A stretch of DNA of 64,000 nt, from positions 21,364,001 to 21,428,000 of the forward strand of contig NC_134152.1 in the NCBI RefSeq assembly GCF_033958435.1, given 5' to 3'. Position numbers and translations under genes: made by a program. The notes under the pieces are model-generated. The model ran no database searches. It was not told the origin of the DNA and worked only from the letters and a program-made list of their open reading frames with translations. Positions 1 through 11,300 of this stretch are shown piece after piece; position 1 is the first letter of the stretch; each line of letters opens with the position of its first letter. Source of the DNA: Carettochelys insculpta. Taxonomy: Eukaryota > Chordata > Testudines > Carettochelyidae.

Positions 1-341
1 ATGCAGGGGAAGGGGTTTTGTGATGTTTTGGTTTGTTTCCCACCTTGAGAGCATTGGGAGCAGTTGAGAGTGAGGGTAAGTTTTTTGCTTGTGTGTGGTC
101 CCTGACTGATTTTTCTGTGGTTCAGAGTCCCTTAAGCAAAAGAAGTTTCCCTACCCCCATCCTTAATCAATATAATAAACTGTGTCTGGTATATCAGGGT
201 GATATCTGGATTCCCAGGGCTGAAAGCGATAGATAACTAACAAAAGGTTCAATTATTAATCTAACATTTTAAGCAAACTCAAATTAGACTACACGTTCAA
301 AAACAGAGTTAATGCAATAGTTTAGTTTTGAAAAAGAACTA

Positions 342-667
342 CAGGTTGAACCTCTCTCAGCTGGCACCCTTGAAACCTGACAGGTGCCAGATGAAAGAAT
401 TTTCTGGGCAACGGGAGGTCAATATTGACTAGTGTGTTACCAGCACTTCCACTGCTTATTGGGCTGCTAGAAGACATTTAGGGGTAAATTACAGCTAAAT
501 AATACCACAGAAAACTGAGAGCCAGGACTGGTGGCTGGAAACAAGCTTTACAGGACTATGGAAAACTTAACCACACCCATGATGAGTGGTCATCCAGCCA
601 ACTAAAATCATGCCAGATTATGGAGTTTGCAGGATGAGAGTGTTCTGGTTTAGAAAGTTTCAACCTG
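342..667 (+). mobile_element. Tigger-like MITE (family A)
   Basis: It begins CAGGTTGAACCTCTCT and ends with the inverted AGAAAGTTTCAACCTG. TA lies on both sides (340-341 and 668-669). CAGGTTGA termini and a TA duplication are typical of pogo/Tigger elements. It is close to the copy at 44590. Confidence 0.8.
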
Positions 668-931
668 TAGTTTTAACAATAGCATTTACAGGATGCTATA
701 GTTGCTGGAAAACTTAAAAAATTTCAACATTAAAAAAACCATTTCAGATTTTGATAAAGATGCCTTTAGTTTTATCCGATATGTACCTTCTCAAAAAGAA
801 TCAACAATTATTACTGTACTGTTATTTTCCACCCACTTCCTGTATTTTCATTTGCACAAAGACAAGGAGACACTGTCGCAACCAAATGCATAGCAATGAT
901 CAACAGCAATGAATTAATACTCTCTGCCTAC

Positions 932-1000
932 CAATTCTGCATTGTGGTCAAGGCCTACATCATGGTGCTCCAGCTCTTCATCACGGAATTTCTTTATTAT
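932..1000 (-). CDS. COQ7: COQ7 exon 5
   Basis: The acceptor TTTAAACAG|ATA and donor GAATTG|GTAGGC bound 69 bases (23 codons) encoding IIKKFRDEELEHHDVGLDHN and the next few residues. The last ExxH metal pair is ELEHH. The exon ends in phase 0, and the following exon is not in the window. Confidence 0.93.
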
Positions 1001-1813
1001 CTGTTTAAAAGAAATTATAAATTAGTAACAGTTTTTACCTACACATCAATGATTAAGATGACAAATCTGCACTTCTGGCCACCTTATCACTTGAGAAACA
1101 GTATACCTGAAGTCAAGACCTCTAGCTAAATGCTTTTGAAAAATCCTCTCCTCACAATTTCCAATTAGAACAACCCACAACTACAGTACATGAGGAAAGA
1201 ACCTCTGAAATAAAGAAGTTCATGTTATGTTCTTGGTGTTATTCAGAAAACTGTGTGTGTTCTCTTCCTGGGCCATTACAGTCTCAGCCAACGTTCGTGA
1301 ATGTCATAACTCTATCATGCATATGCTGATTATAACCAGAATCATAGTAGATAATGATATGAAAAAGATAAATCATAGATGCCCACCCCCATTGCAAGCA
1401 ACAGTGGATTAAGGCTCCGAGTAAGAGTCATCAGATACTACACTAACAACACACTGTGTCTTAGCTAAGAAACCAGGTTGGAACATTTTCTTGTCATACT
1501 GAGAGCACCTCCTGAATCCCAGCTTATTCTGGAATTCTGAAAAATCTTTCTAGAAAACAGAACTGCTAATTAGCAAGCCAGTCTTCCTTTTTCACATTTT
1601 TTTAACACTAACATTACAATAGTCATTCTGAGATTATTATATTTACAAACTAAGACCCCAATCCTGCAAATTGTTCCATGAAGGCAGCCATCTGCATGTC
1701 CATGAAGCTCCACCAGATTTAAGTGTCTTTCAGTACAGAAAAACTTGCAGGATCAGAACTTAAGAGAAAGAACCAGGATCATGGTATGAGCTAAGTATAG
1801 AATACAAAATTTT

Positions 1814-1847
<34 letters not shown>

Positions 1848-4800
1848 TACACAAATAATTGCATAAAAAATTAAACCAAATACCTTCAAAGCAAAATATG
1901 TGAACTAATGGTGTGAGAGTCTGCTATGATACATGACAGTTTTCCTTCTGTAAGGCTTTGCAAAGGCTCCTCTCTTTATACTTGTATAAATCGAAAGAAA
2001 AATAAAATACACTTTTGCTAAAAACGTGCTCAGGGTATCTAGACATCAAAGTTAGAACATCTTACTTAGTTGGACAATTTGAGTTCTGAATACTCACTCT
2101 CTCCAGCTCTTGCATTCCGGATAGCTTTGTCTTGCGTTTTTACTGGTACATGATTCCACTGTGCTCACAGCTCAGTTTTTACTCAGTCACACAAATGAAA
2201 GTCAGCAATAGAGTTTGGGCTATTCCAAATTCCAGTCTTGGGCTGTTCCAGGCCCAGTCCCATTATCTTAATAGGCAGTGGTAGCCAGTGGGTTGATACT
2301 GCTGAGTTCTTAGACCCTGACCTTACAACAAGCTCCGCACAAGTACAGTGAAATTAATAGGGCTATATATAGGCACAGTAGTCTGTCCACTGTGAGCTCA
2401 ATGCAGGAGCATGGCCTAAATGCATTTAAGTTTTAACAAATAAGGAACCATCTTCCTAGTCTAAGTGAAGGTAAGAGATCAGCTGCTCTCAAAGGCTGCG
2501 GTGTCTGGAGTTGCAATGATACTGTTATGTCCAGTATATCCAAAGCATGCCCACATGATACATTATTCAGATTAGTTCACTTTCTTATTCTTTAAAGTCT
2601 CCTATTAAATTGAAATATTTGGACACCACAGGCTGCCTCTTCTGCCCCCAGTAAAAAACAGAGTATAACTACAGGTTATAGTTACAGAGAGGTAGCTGTG
2701 TTAGTCCATATCTTCACAAAACAAAAAAGGAGTCCTATAGCTCTCTGAAGACTAACAAAATAATTTATTAGGTGATGAGCTTTCATGGGGCAGACCCAGT
2801 TCTTCAGATCTAGAAAGCGGGTCTGCCCCATGAAAGCTCATCACCTAATAAATTATTTTGTTTGTCTTCAAAGTGCTACATGACTTTTTCTTGTTTTGTG
2901 AACTACAGGTTATATCTCCCTGATCTGGCACCCTCGAGACCTCAGAGGTCCTGAAAAAGGGATTTTCCTAAACTAAGGAAATTTATGTTCCCCAGGGCCT
3001 GGCTGCCCATCCAGCCATGACTCCCTGGCTCTGGGTAGCTTCTGGGGAAGACTGGTCCCAGAGACTTGGATGCCGGTGTTCTAGCCCCAGACCCACTGCC
3101 TCACACACGGCTTCTGGGTTGCCAGCTCAGCTTGACCTCCTGCTTCAGCTCTCTGGTCCAGGAACATCCCTGGTCTTGCTGGACGAGGTGTATTGCTGGA
3201 CCAGAGAGTGCCAGTTTCTATTAAAAATGGGCTCTGTGTCTGTGGTCTCAGATGTTTTATATTTAATACACATAAAAGAAAAAAATCCAATAGCTAACTG
3301 AAACAAAACACTTTTCATCTTGAGTGTTTCACTGCATGTAATGTTTTGAACTACCAGTGAGAAATTAATCTTCTGCAAATCCAAATGCTATATTTATGTC
3401 ATTTAAAATATTGTCTCAATATACAGAGAATATGTTAAATACCTTTAAACCATATTCACATACCTGCAATAATTCTTTGTATTTTTCTGGATCCTCCTCC
3501 ATTAGTGTTCTGATCTGATTGTTATAATGCTCTGCTATGCTCTCCTCCACTGCCACAGTACAAGCCATTGCACCTTCTCTTCCAAGTAAAGCAGTTCCAG
3601 CACCTGTAATTATCAAATTAATTTGAGCAACATATTCCAAGCCTACATTAATAATAGCAATAAGACCGTGCACTCACCTAAAGCAAACCCTGTAACATTC
3701 CAAAAAGGCAATAAAATCGTAGGTCGAACTCTAAACCTGACCATTAACTCATTAAACTTTTTCAGATGATCCTTTTCTTGATCCCACATTTGCTGCAAAA
3801 GAAATAAGGTTACAGAAAAACATAATAAAAATAAAGCATTTATAATGCTACTATAAATATAGAGAAAAAATGCAATGTAAGTGAGCTTCAGCTCATGCTA
3901 ATTTTAATTTTGATTTTAAAAAGCGATCTACAAAATAAAATAAATTGGCTTGTGACTTTTCTCCCCAGTGATACATAAACAGAGTCTGAAAAGTGTACTG
4001 TTAGGCATCAGCTACATATCTTTTTTCCCCTTGCTTGTTTTTACATTAGAAATTCATGTCTTGTCTAACATAGAAAACTCTATGAGACCATCAGCATAGT
4101 AAGATAAAGGCCTAAGCCCATACAGCACAGGCCTGGTTTGAGGCTTAAGCCCTAGCAACAATGGACAAAACATGGCTAAAAGAAAAGCTAGTCTGTGAGC
4201 AAGAGGCAGTCTTCTGCTAACAGAGCTTGGCTCAGACAGGGCTAAGAGTACAAAACCCTAATTGGTAATCAGTCTATGTGCAGAATGGTAATTGGTACAG
4301 TTCATAAGTTAAAATCACAAGGTACCACCAGCTCATTAAAAAAGACCTTGGTATCCACTCCACAGATACAAACCTAGATTCAGGAAAGGGTCTAAAATAG
4401 CAACATAAAGAATAAAAAATAATCTAACCAAACCACGAGGTACAGGGTAATAGCCTAACATCATCAGAGGGTGGCAACCTAATACATCAGCAGTAAAGTA
4501 TGTTTTGTTTGTATCCATCTATATATAATGTAATGTCTTTGGGGAACTGCCTTTGTCTAAACTATTCAGACTGAAGGCATTGGTTCACTGCTGCAGGTAC
4601 CTATGCACAGCAAATCAGTAAAGTATACTTAACAACTGCGTGTACCTTGCTTGGCAATAAACCCTGGCCTGGAACTTTCAACCCTTATCTGGTCTGGGGT
4701 CTTTGGGGAACCTCGTGGGACCTGCTGCACTTATTGGACGCATATCATTAAACACACAACCGGTCTTCTGATTATCATCAACAGAGCCAAAGACCCAAAA

Positions 4801-6714
4801 AACACAACAGCAGTAAATCCACCATACTACAATCATTTCCTAATGTTTAAGTCACCAGAACAAACAAAAATGAAAGTTGACAAATTAAGAGGAAGACTGT
4901 TATTCAGATTTATTTAAAAACCTTGTTATGTTTTATTAACACCTATTTATATTCAATAATTAGTTAACATTTTGGAGAAAGGGAATAAACAGTTATATCA
5001 CAGCTCTCACTCATTTTTTTCATTCAAGTTTTAATTTACAAGATTTTTGACATCTAAAACATTACATTTACCATGGGAAGAGCTTTTGTAAGACCAGTTG
5101 TTTTAAAGTATACATTGAAAACGCTAAAAGTATAGCCCAGTAATTTATTTTATTGTACTTCAGCTAAAGAGTATATCTTTGACTACATAAGACACAAAGG
5201 TAAGATGAAGTTAGATCCACACATACCAACCTGGATGACTGGCCCTACTGTAGTTCTACCGAGGACAGCCATTTGCCCAGCATAAATACGATTTGCCCCA
5301 TATTCCCCTGCATGATCCACCCTAATTATGCGGTCTATGGCTGGCTTGTTGATGTTGTCCAAGGTCATTCTAGTACTACAAAACCTTAAAGAAGTCTCTT
5401 TTGACTGTAAATGCCATTTTCTTTCAAAACCTGCCAAACAGAAAGACAACTGAAATGAAGAATAGTACTCTACAACCATTGAAAGCAAGGGAATTCTCAA
5501 CAAAATACCCACACAAGCACTTAACAAGTGTACATGTCATTTACTCAGTGTTGTGCCTGCTTACTGACCTGTTTGTGATACATGAGTGCAGTGTGATGTG
5601 GGGGAAGGAGTGTGAGTCAGGAATGGAAAACAGAGAAGGTATAACACATGACACAAGGTCCTAATTTAATACAGGGGATTAGCCTCAAAGGAGACCAGAT
5701 TTTCCCAGGAATGGGGATGAAACACAGAGGTGACAGATGAGCCTGCATGGGGATGGCCTGGTGAGAGATGACTCCAGAGCAGTATCAGGTTTACAGTGGT
5801 GCCAGACCCATGCTCAAATGTACCTTGGGTCACCTCATTCTGCTTTTCCTGCATCCAGTGTGATAGTTCTGCTCTGTCCCCTGGCCCCTCCGCCTTATGT
5901 TCCACTCACTCTGCTCAGCTCACCAGCCCAGGACTCCTCTCCTCCCTGATAAAGTGGGTCTTTGCCCACAAAAGGTTATGCTCCAATATATCGGTTAGTC
6001 TATAGGCTGCCATAGGATTTCTCATTGTTTTTGTGGATACAAGCTAACACAGCTACCACTCTGTTTCCTCCCTTGTGGCCTTGGCCATCCGCCTTTCTCT
6101 GCATGACAGACAAATCCCAGTGCAGCTCCAGCTCTGGCCAGTTGCAGGGAGTGGAGACGCTAGCTGTGAGGAGCACTTGGCCAATGTGTGTCTGGCAACT
6201 GCAAGTTTATACACAGTACTCTTGCAGTAGGCCAAGTGGCATGTGGTCACCCCTATTATGCAGTGCCCCACTGGCCTTTGGCAAGCCCCTGGTTCCAGGG
6301 ACTGACCTTCTCATGCCATGTTCCATTGCCCCAGTGGAGACCCAGAAAAGGTCAATCCAGCACAGCTCGAGTAGGGATGAGAGGGCAGAGATATTTGCAA
6401 TCCTGCAAGGGGACAGTGTAAGCCAGGAAGGGAAGACCCCAGGAAGAGGACAGAGCAGCCACCCCAGAAAAAAGATAACACTGCAACGAAGGGGTGAATC
6501 CAGAGACGGGAGGGAGTATGGGCGAGTGTGACCCAGAAAGGGGAAGGGAAGGGAAGGGAAGGGAAAAGGGGAGGGGCTGGGCTCTGTGGCCCCCTCCTCC
6601 AGGGGAGCAGGGTGACCCCGCGCAAAGCCGCCCCGACGCCGCACCTGCCCCACAGTGACGACGCGAGCAGCCCGCGCGCAACCCCCTCACTGCAACAGCC
6701 GCCGCTACTTCCAT
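932..6714 (-). CDS. COQ7: COQ7, 5-demethoxyubiquinone hydroxylase (five coding exons; last exon off the window)
   Basis: COQ7 is the mitochondrial di-iron monooxygenase that hydroxylates demethoxyubiquinone late in coenzyme Q synthesis, acting at the inner membrane matrix face. Coding exons on the minus strand are 6645-6714, 5231-5430, 3678-3792, 3464-3603 and 932-1000. All have GT..AG borders and their phases join exactly, giving 198 codons; the family is about 217 residues long. The six metal ligands are visible: Glu in DHAGEYGANRIYAGQ, ExxH in DQEKDHLKKF, Glu in VAVEESIAEHYNNQ and ExxH in DEELEHHD. The N terminus is Arg/Ala-rich, as expected of a mitochondrial presequence. The roughly 25 C-terminal residues (AYAVLK...) are not found before base 1, so the last exon lies outside. 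The identification is firm from sequence; exon 1 is the least certain part. Confidence 0.95.
1815..1845. repeat. Poly(T) tract
   Basis: A run of about 28 T in the last visible COQ7 intron, possibly the tail of a worn retroposon on the minus strand. Confidence 0.7.
2674..2899. mobile_element. Foldback SINE unit
   Basis: The plus-strand SINE starts ACAGAGAGGTAGCTGTGTTA. Its body, ACTAACAAAATAATTTATTA...GGGGCAGACCC, is followed after a few bases by its own reverse complement (2819-2899). Confidence 0.85.
2906..3216 (+). mobile_element. Tigger-like MITE (family A), right end lost
   Basis: It starts TA|CAGGTTATATCTCCCTGATC, has CTGGCACCCTCGAGACCT, and has the internal right side TTGCTGGACCAGAGAGTGCC. 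The terminal CAACCTG is not present. Confidence 0.7.
3464..3603 (-). CDS. COQ7: COQ7 exon 4
   Basis: The acceptor TTACAG|GTG and donor TTGCAG|GTATGT bound 140 bases encoding AGTALLGREGAMACTVAVEE...ELLQ. It carries the metal ligand Glu in VEESIAEHYNNQ. Confidence 0.96.
3678..3792 (-). CDS. COQ7: COQ7 exon 3
   Basis: The acceptor TTTTGCAG|CAA and donor TTTAG|GTGAGT bound 115 bases encoding QMWDQEKDHLKKFNELMV...NVTGFALG. It carries the ExxH pair EKDH of the di-iron site. Confidence 0.95.
4080..4760 (+). mobile_element. Possible retroviral-type solo LTR
   Basis: The stretch has a TATATAA-like site near 4531, an AATAAA near 4656 and a U5-like end. It lies in COQ7 intron 2. A similar block (AAGGCCT..., CTAAAGCAAAAAGCAAAGCT) occurs at 53370-53900. 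The boundaries and target duplication are unclear. Confidence 0.35.
5231..5430 (-). CDS. COQ7: COQ7 exon 2
   Basis: The acceptor TTGGCAG|GT and donor ATCCAG|GTTGGT bound 200 bases encoding the start of the catalytic core. It contains MTLDNINKPAIDRIIRVDHAGEY, with the first metal-binding Glu in AGEYGANRIYAGQ. Confidence 0.95.
5948..6062 (-). mobile_element. SINE, minus orientation
   Basis: Read on the minus strand it gives GGTAGCTGTGTTAGCTTGTA..., CCTATAGACTAACCGATA and CATAACCTTTTGTGGGCAAA, the second SINE body type seen in this window. Confidence 0.8.
6537..6570. repeat. (GGGAA)n purine microsatellite
   Basis: A short run of GGGAA units borders the CpG island within COQ7 intron 1. Confidence 0.8.
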
Positions 6715-7110
6715 AGCCCTGACCCAGGCCCAAACTCCTCACAGCGGTGCGACGCGATGACGTATAGAGGAGGGCCACTGGAATTGACGTATATGTTTCC
6801 GCCCCTGTCCCGGATCGATTGGTTCCTTCTCTCTTACGCGCCCCTTCCGACTGGGAAGACCCGCTGTCAGTCACAGACGAGCGTCCCTGTGGCTGCCGTG
6901 ACAACGCGGAGTGCGGCACTGTGTCGAACTGCTGCGGCGTCATGGGAGCGCGTGTGTCCCCCCGGCGCCTCGCCCGCTCTGTGGCTCATAGACTGTAGGG
7001 GCGGGGTAGTGAGCGGGGACGGGGCTACAGTGGGGCGCAGAGCGCAGGGGCACCCAGGGTGCCTGGGTGAGGGGCGCGGGACCCATATGCGGACGAGACT
7101 GGGACTGGAG
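6580..7110. promoter_or_regulatory. CpG-rich, probably bidirectional promoter of COQ7 and the divergent gene
   Basis: This is the one clearly CpG-dense stretch near the left end. It holds COQ7 exon 1 on the minus strand. Just upstream are two TGACGTAT sites (6758-6765 and 6785-6792), close to the CRE/ATF consensus, and an inverted CCAAT box (ATTGG, 6818-6822). No TATA box is evident. The plus-strand gene beginning before 8258 must start in or near this island, so a shared promoter is inferred. Confidence 0.6.
6645..6714 (-). CDS. COQ7: COQ7 exon 1 (start and mitochondrial presequence)
   Basis: The ATG at 6714 opens MEVAAAVAVRGLRAG..., Ala/Arg-rich with one early acid, in keeping with a mitochondrial targeting peptide. 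The donor GCAG|GTGCGG leaves one base, which completes the GGT codon with exon 2. The product places the conserved MTLDN core at about residue 45. The start was chosen because it is the only minus-strand ATG in the CpG island whose frame reaches a good phase-1 donor. This is inference and not backed by a transcript. Confidence 0.7.
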
Positions 7111-7667
7111 CTTTGCGGGTTATGCCGTGTCTGGCTGTTGCAGGGGTGTGGAGGGGTACGTGGCGGGAGCATGGGTTTGGCGGGGTGCACGGACGCGGGG
7201 GTGGGAAGTGGAGATTGCATGGGTATGAGATGTGCGGAGGGAGCATGGGCAGAGGAGAGCGCAGCGAGGGCATCGGAAGGGTGATGAGCGGAAATGGCGT
7301 AGCCCAGGAATACATAGAGGTGGGATGGCAGATGTATGAGTGTGATGGGTGCACAGACACAGGGACCCTGTGGTGACTCCGGCATGTGGGGATGTATCGT
7401 TACAACTGGTCCGTAGGCAGAATGTGGAGATGAGGAGAAGTCTAGAGATGCGTATTTAAAGGGTGAACGGTGTATAGGTACTGTATGGAGTTTGTGCACG
7501 AACACGGAGCACGTAGGGGATGTACAGATATATGAGTATGTAAGACAAGTGCACAGATGTGCATTTGTGCAGGAGGACAAGTGAGTGGGAATGGGCAGTT
7601 AGTGTCCGGTAGAAAGCACACAGTGAGTGGTGATTAGGAGAAGAGTAAACAGAGATGAGGGGGATTT

Positions 7668-7743
7668 TGCTAGTCTTTAAAGTGCTACTTGACTGCTTTT
7701 TGTTTTGATAGTGTATAGACTAGCACAGCTTCCTCTCTGTTAC
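7668..7743 (-). mobile_element. SINE fragment, minus orientation
   Basis: It reads GTCTTTAAAGTGCTACTTGA...GACTAGCACAGCTTCCTCTC, the reverse of the SINE head and body. Confidence 0.8.
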
Positions 7744-8257
7744 TAAGGATTAGTGTTTGGGTTAGATATATGGCAAATTGCCTCTAGCATGACTCAGTAG
7801 TTCAGCACAAAATAAAACATTACATGTTAACATTGTGTTTAAGGAGTGGTTGTGAACGGAGCAGAGTGCAAGAATCCTATACTGTTCCTAACACAGCTTT
7901 TCTGTATGCATTATATGAAGGAGCTCATATTCATGCAAGCCTAATTTTTGTTGTCGTTGTTGGGTGGTGATGAATACCTTCAGGAAGTGAGTTCTTCTGT
8001 CTCTGTTAAATAGCAAAGACTTCTTTTTTGCTAAAAAACTAGATTTTTGGTTTTAAATGGAATGAGCCTTGGGGATGGGTTGTGAAGATGGACTTAAATT
8101 AGAGTTGAAATAGTCTGATAGCGGGAACTGGATTTACAATTATAAGGAAAAGGCAAGAGAGTCACAAGAACTCAAATTGAAAAAGGCTTGCCTGTTCTTT
8201 AGAAATACTGTAAAAATCTATTTTCATTTTACTGAAATTGGAAATATGTTTTTCTAG

Positions 8258-8342
8258 AAAATATTACATTGATGCGCAAAGAAAAGAAGATAGTTTTGAT
8301 TTATCTGGTGTTAGCAGGAATGAGACTGAAAGTTTTTATATG
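8258..8342 (+). CDS. Unrecognised gene, first traced exon
   Basis: The acceptor TTTTTCTAG|A and donor TATATG|GTGAGT bound 85 bases (one base, then 28 codons) reading KYYIDAQRKEDSFDLSGVS and onward. It needs an upstream exon ending in phase 2, which I could not identify in the CpG island. Confidence 0.6.
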
Positions 8343-11300
8343 GTGAGTATTTACTGAAATACATATTGTTTTCAAAATGGCATATAGTCTCCTATCTTGC
8401 ACACTGCATGGTGCCTTAAGGGATTGCCCAGCCCATGCAGACAGGCTGTTAGTCCTGGTCTGTTCTGCTGCTAAAATGAATGTATGGAGTTATACACCTA
8501 TCTCACAGAACTGGAAGGGACCTTCAGAGGTCTTTGAGTCCGGTCCCCTGCCTTCTCAGTGGGGCCTATCACCATCCCTGACAGATATATATGTTTTAAA
8601 TCTATTTGCCCCAGATTCCTAAATGGCCCCCTCAAGGGCTGAGCTCACAACTCTGGGTTTAGCAGGACAATAGTCAAACCACAGAGCTCTCCCTTCCATC
8701 CCTTAGCTATTTAGCTCTAATTTACCTCAAAATGTCTAAGAGCCCAGTAAATAATGCAAATGTTCATAGTGCTGCTAGACAATATTGACCTCCCATGGTT
8801 CAGCAAATTCTCTGGTCTGGTACCAGTCAGGTCCTGAGGGTGCTGGACTAGAGAGGTTTAATCGCTAGCCTGGCCCCCTCCCCACTTCCATTACTATCTC
8901 CACTGAAGCTGCACTATCACTAATGAAATGGTTGAAAATGTTAATGAATCTGTAATTCCAAACGTGCTTTGGAAGCTGCATTCCTTACCATTTTCTCCTT
9001 GTTGGGCTACATTGGATTGCAGGTTTGTTAGGTTACATAAATCTTTCCTGTGAGTCTTTAAAGAAACAGAACAATTAATCGTCGTTATTTGCTAGTTTGT
9101 AAATTGGTGCTACTTAGAAACCTGGTAAGTTGGAAGAACAGGTTTTTCAACTTATTTTATTTTAATCAGGAAGTGTATTTTTCACACTGAATTAATTACT
9201 TCATTGTTTGTCACACCCTCTCAGCCATACAATGAAGAAATCTCTGCTAAGCCAGAGAAAAAATGTATAACTTTTTTCCGTAAACTTGTATAGAAATTCT
9301 TTTGCAGTAGACAGACATTTAATTCCCACTGTTGTATAGAGATTTACATGCACACTTTATCAGAGAGGTAGCCATGTTAGTCTGTATCTTCAAAAACAAC
9401 AAGAAGTCCTGTGGCACCTTATAGACTAACATATGTATGTATATATATTCTGACTTGTTCATGCACACTTTGTGTTAATATGAATTAAATGCATTAATCG
9501 CTCATCTGCTATGCAGAAACATAAAGGCAGGCACAGCTGTAACAGAAATCTTTATCTTCATGGACACGAGTAGGTGTACAAGTACTTCCAGTGAGTGCAA
9601 CAGAATGATTTGCATATATAGTTACTGATATGTGAAAATGTTTATTTGCAAGATTGGACCTTAGATAATGCCAGGAGACAGTGATGTGATAACTCAATCT
9701 TGAGTGAAAATCAGGACTTTTGAATTCTATTGCCTGTTCTGCCATTGACTCAGTGTTTTGCCCTTCAGAAAGTTAATTCATGAATTAGTGTATGTATAAT
9801 ACACATTGAATCTCTGTAACGTGAACTTCTTTAGCGTGGCAACACCCCTGGTTTGGCATTGTCGTCAATGCTGTGGGTGTTCTAAGGTGAAAAACCAGTG
9901 GGCTGGTCCAGGAGCATTACTGGACTAGGGAATGGTGGAGCCCCAGGGGTGGTGGCTGGAAGAACAGCCCCACAGCCCCTGTGACAGGCAGCCAAAGGAG
10001 TCCTGTAGCACCTGTGGCAGGTGGCTGGGAGGGGGTCCCAGGCAGTCAGTGACCAGGAATGGGAGGCGGGCAGTGGAGTCCCAGAGGGTCAGGGGCTGGC
10101 AATTGAGCTCCAGTGGGCCAACGGCTAGAGACCCTGCATGCTGGTGGCTGGGGGCCAGAACCCTGGTGGGCTAATGACTAGGAGTTAAAAGCAGAGCCCA
10201 TCCCTGGTGCCCCTGAGAAGCAAAGCCCGACAGAGGCTGGCAGCAAATGGTTAGGAGGTGGCCTGCCAGCAGACTGGCACCCTAGGGGAGCAGAGTTCCA
10301 GAGCCTTCGGGGAGGCACCTGGGATTGGAGGGGCCAGCATTGACCTCCGTTTGTCCAGGATGGGTCAGGTCCAGAGGATGTGCATCCAGGGAGGATCAAC
10401 CTGTATTTTAAATTCTTACATAAAGAGCGTTGTCTATGTAGAATGTATCTAGTTTTCATACATTATATCATCAACATGCTCTCTATACTAAGGTTTAACA
10501 GGAGCCTTTGTAGTACTGCTGATTTTTTTTAAATGTAGCAATCAGTGAGTAGATTTAATACTAATTTTTATGATTTAACTATTCTGCAAACACATGTGTA
10601 ATGTTGAATAACAGTTCAGAGTATTGCAGAGGTAGCCATGTTAGTCTGTATCTTCGAGAACAACAAGAAGTCCTGTGGCACCTTATAGACTAACAGATAG
10701 TCTGTTAGTCTGTAAGGTGCCACAGGACTTCTTGTTGTTCTCAGTTCAGAATAGCATTTGTATTCAGAAAATGCCTGAAGCACATGTATGTAAATATAAG
10801 GGACAGAGGTAAATAGGACGTAAGCACATGCAATGTTTAGCATGTTGGTGATTAAGGCAAAGACTTTCACCCTTTTTCTTTCTGAGGTCTCCCCAACATG
10901 TTATAAAACCTCCATGACATGTGCCACAACTGTTTTACTTCATATAAAAGCCAGGCCTGACATTAAGGGGTAGTAAGTAGAGCAACTGCCACAGGCCCAT
11001 GCCACAAACAGCACTGTGAAGCAAAGTGGCTTAGGCTTTGGCCCCGTGTAGTGGGTCTTGGGCTGCAGTTCAGCATGGTGGGACTTTGTCTTCTGCCCTC
11101 GGATTTAGTGACTCCAATGCTGGCCATGCTTGGTAGACTTCCTGAAATATGCTTGCAGCCCTTCAGGGGGCCCCGGGTCACAGTTTAGAATCACTGGATT
11201 AAAGTAAGCCTTTTTGTGTGTTTTACTATATCTCATAAAACGAGTGTCTTCCTTAAGTAAATAATGAACTACAGCGGCTAACACTGACTTTTCTTCTGTA

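Noticed and set aside
1..931. Search for the last COQ7 exon
   Set aside because: No reading resembling AYAVLK...YLSERL is present on the minus strand. Part of the stretch is a MITE.
6311..6943. Alternative COQ7 start at 6943 (MTPQQFDTVPH...)
   Set aside because: It has no suitable donor in phase with exon 2 and does not look like a mitochondrial presequence.
6207..7580. Long open frames on both strands of the CpG island
   Set aside because: GC-rich composition gives few stops. No splice logic or motif supports them.
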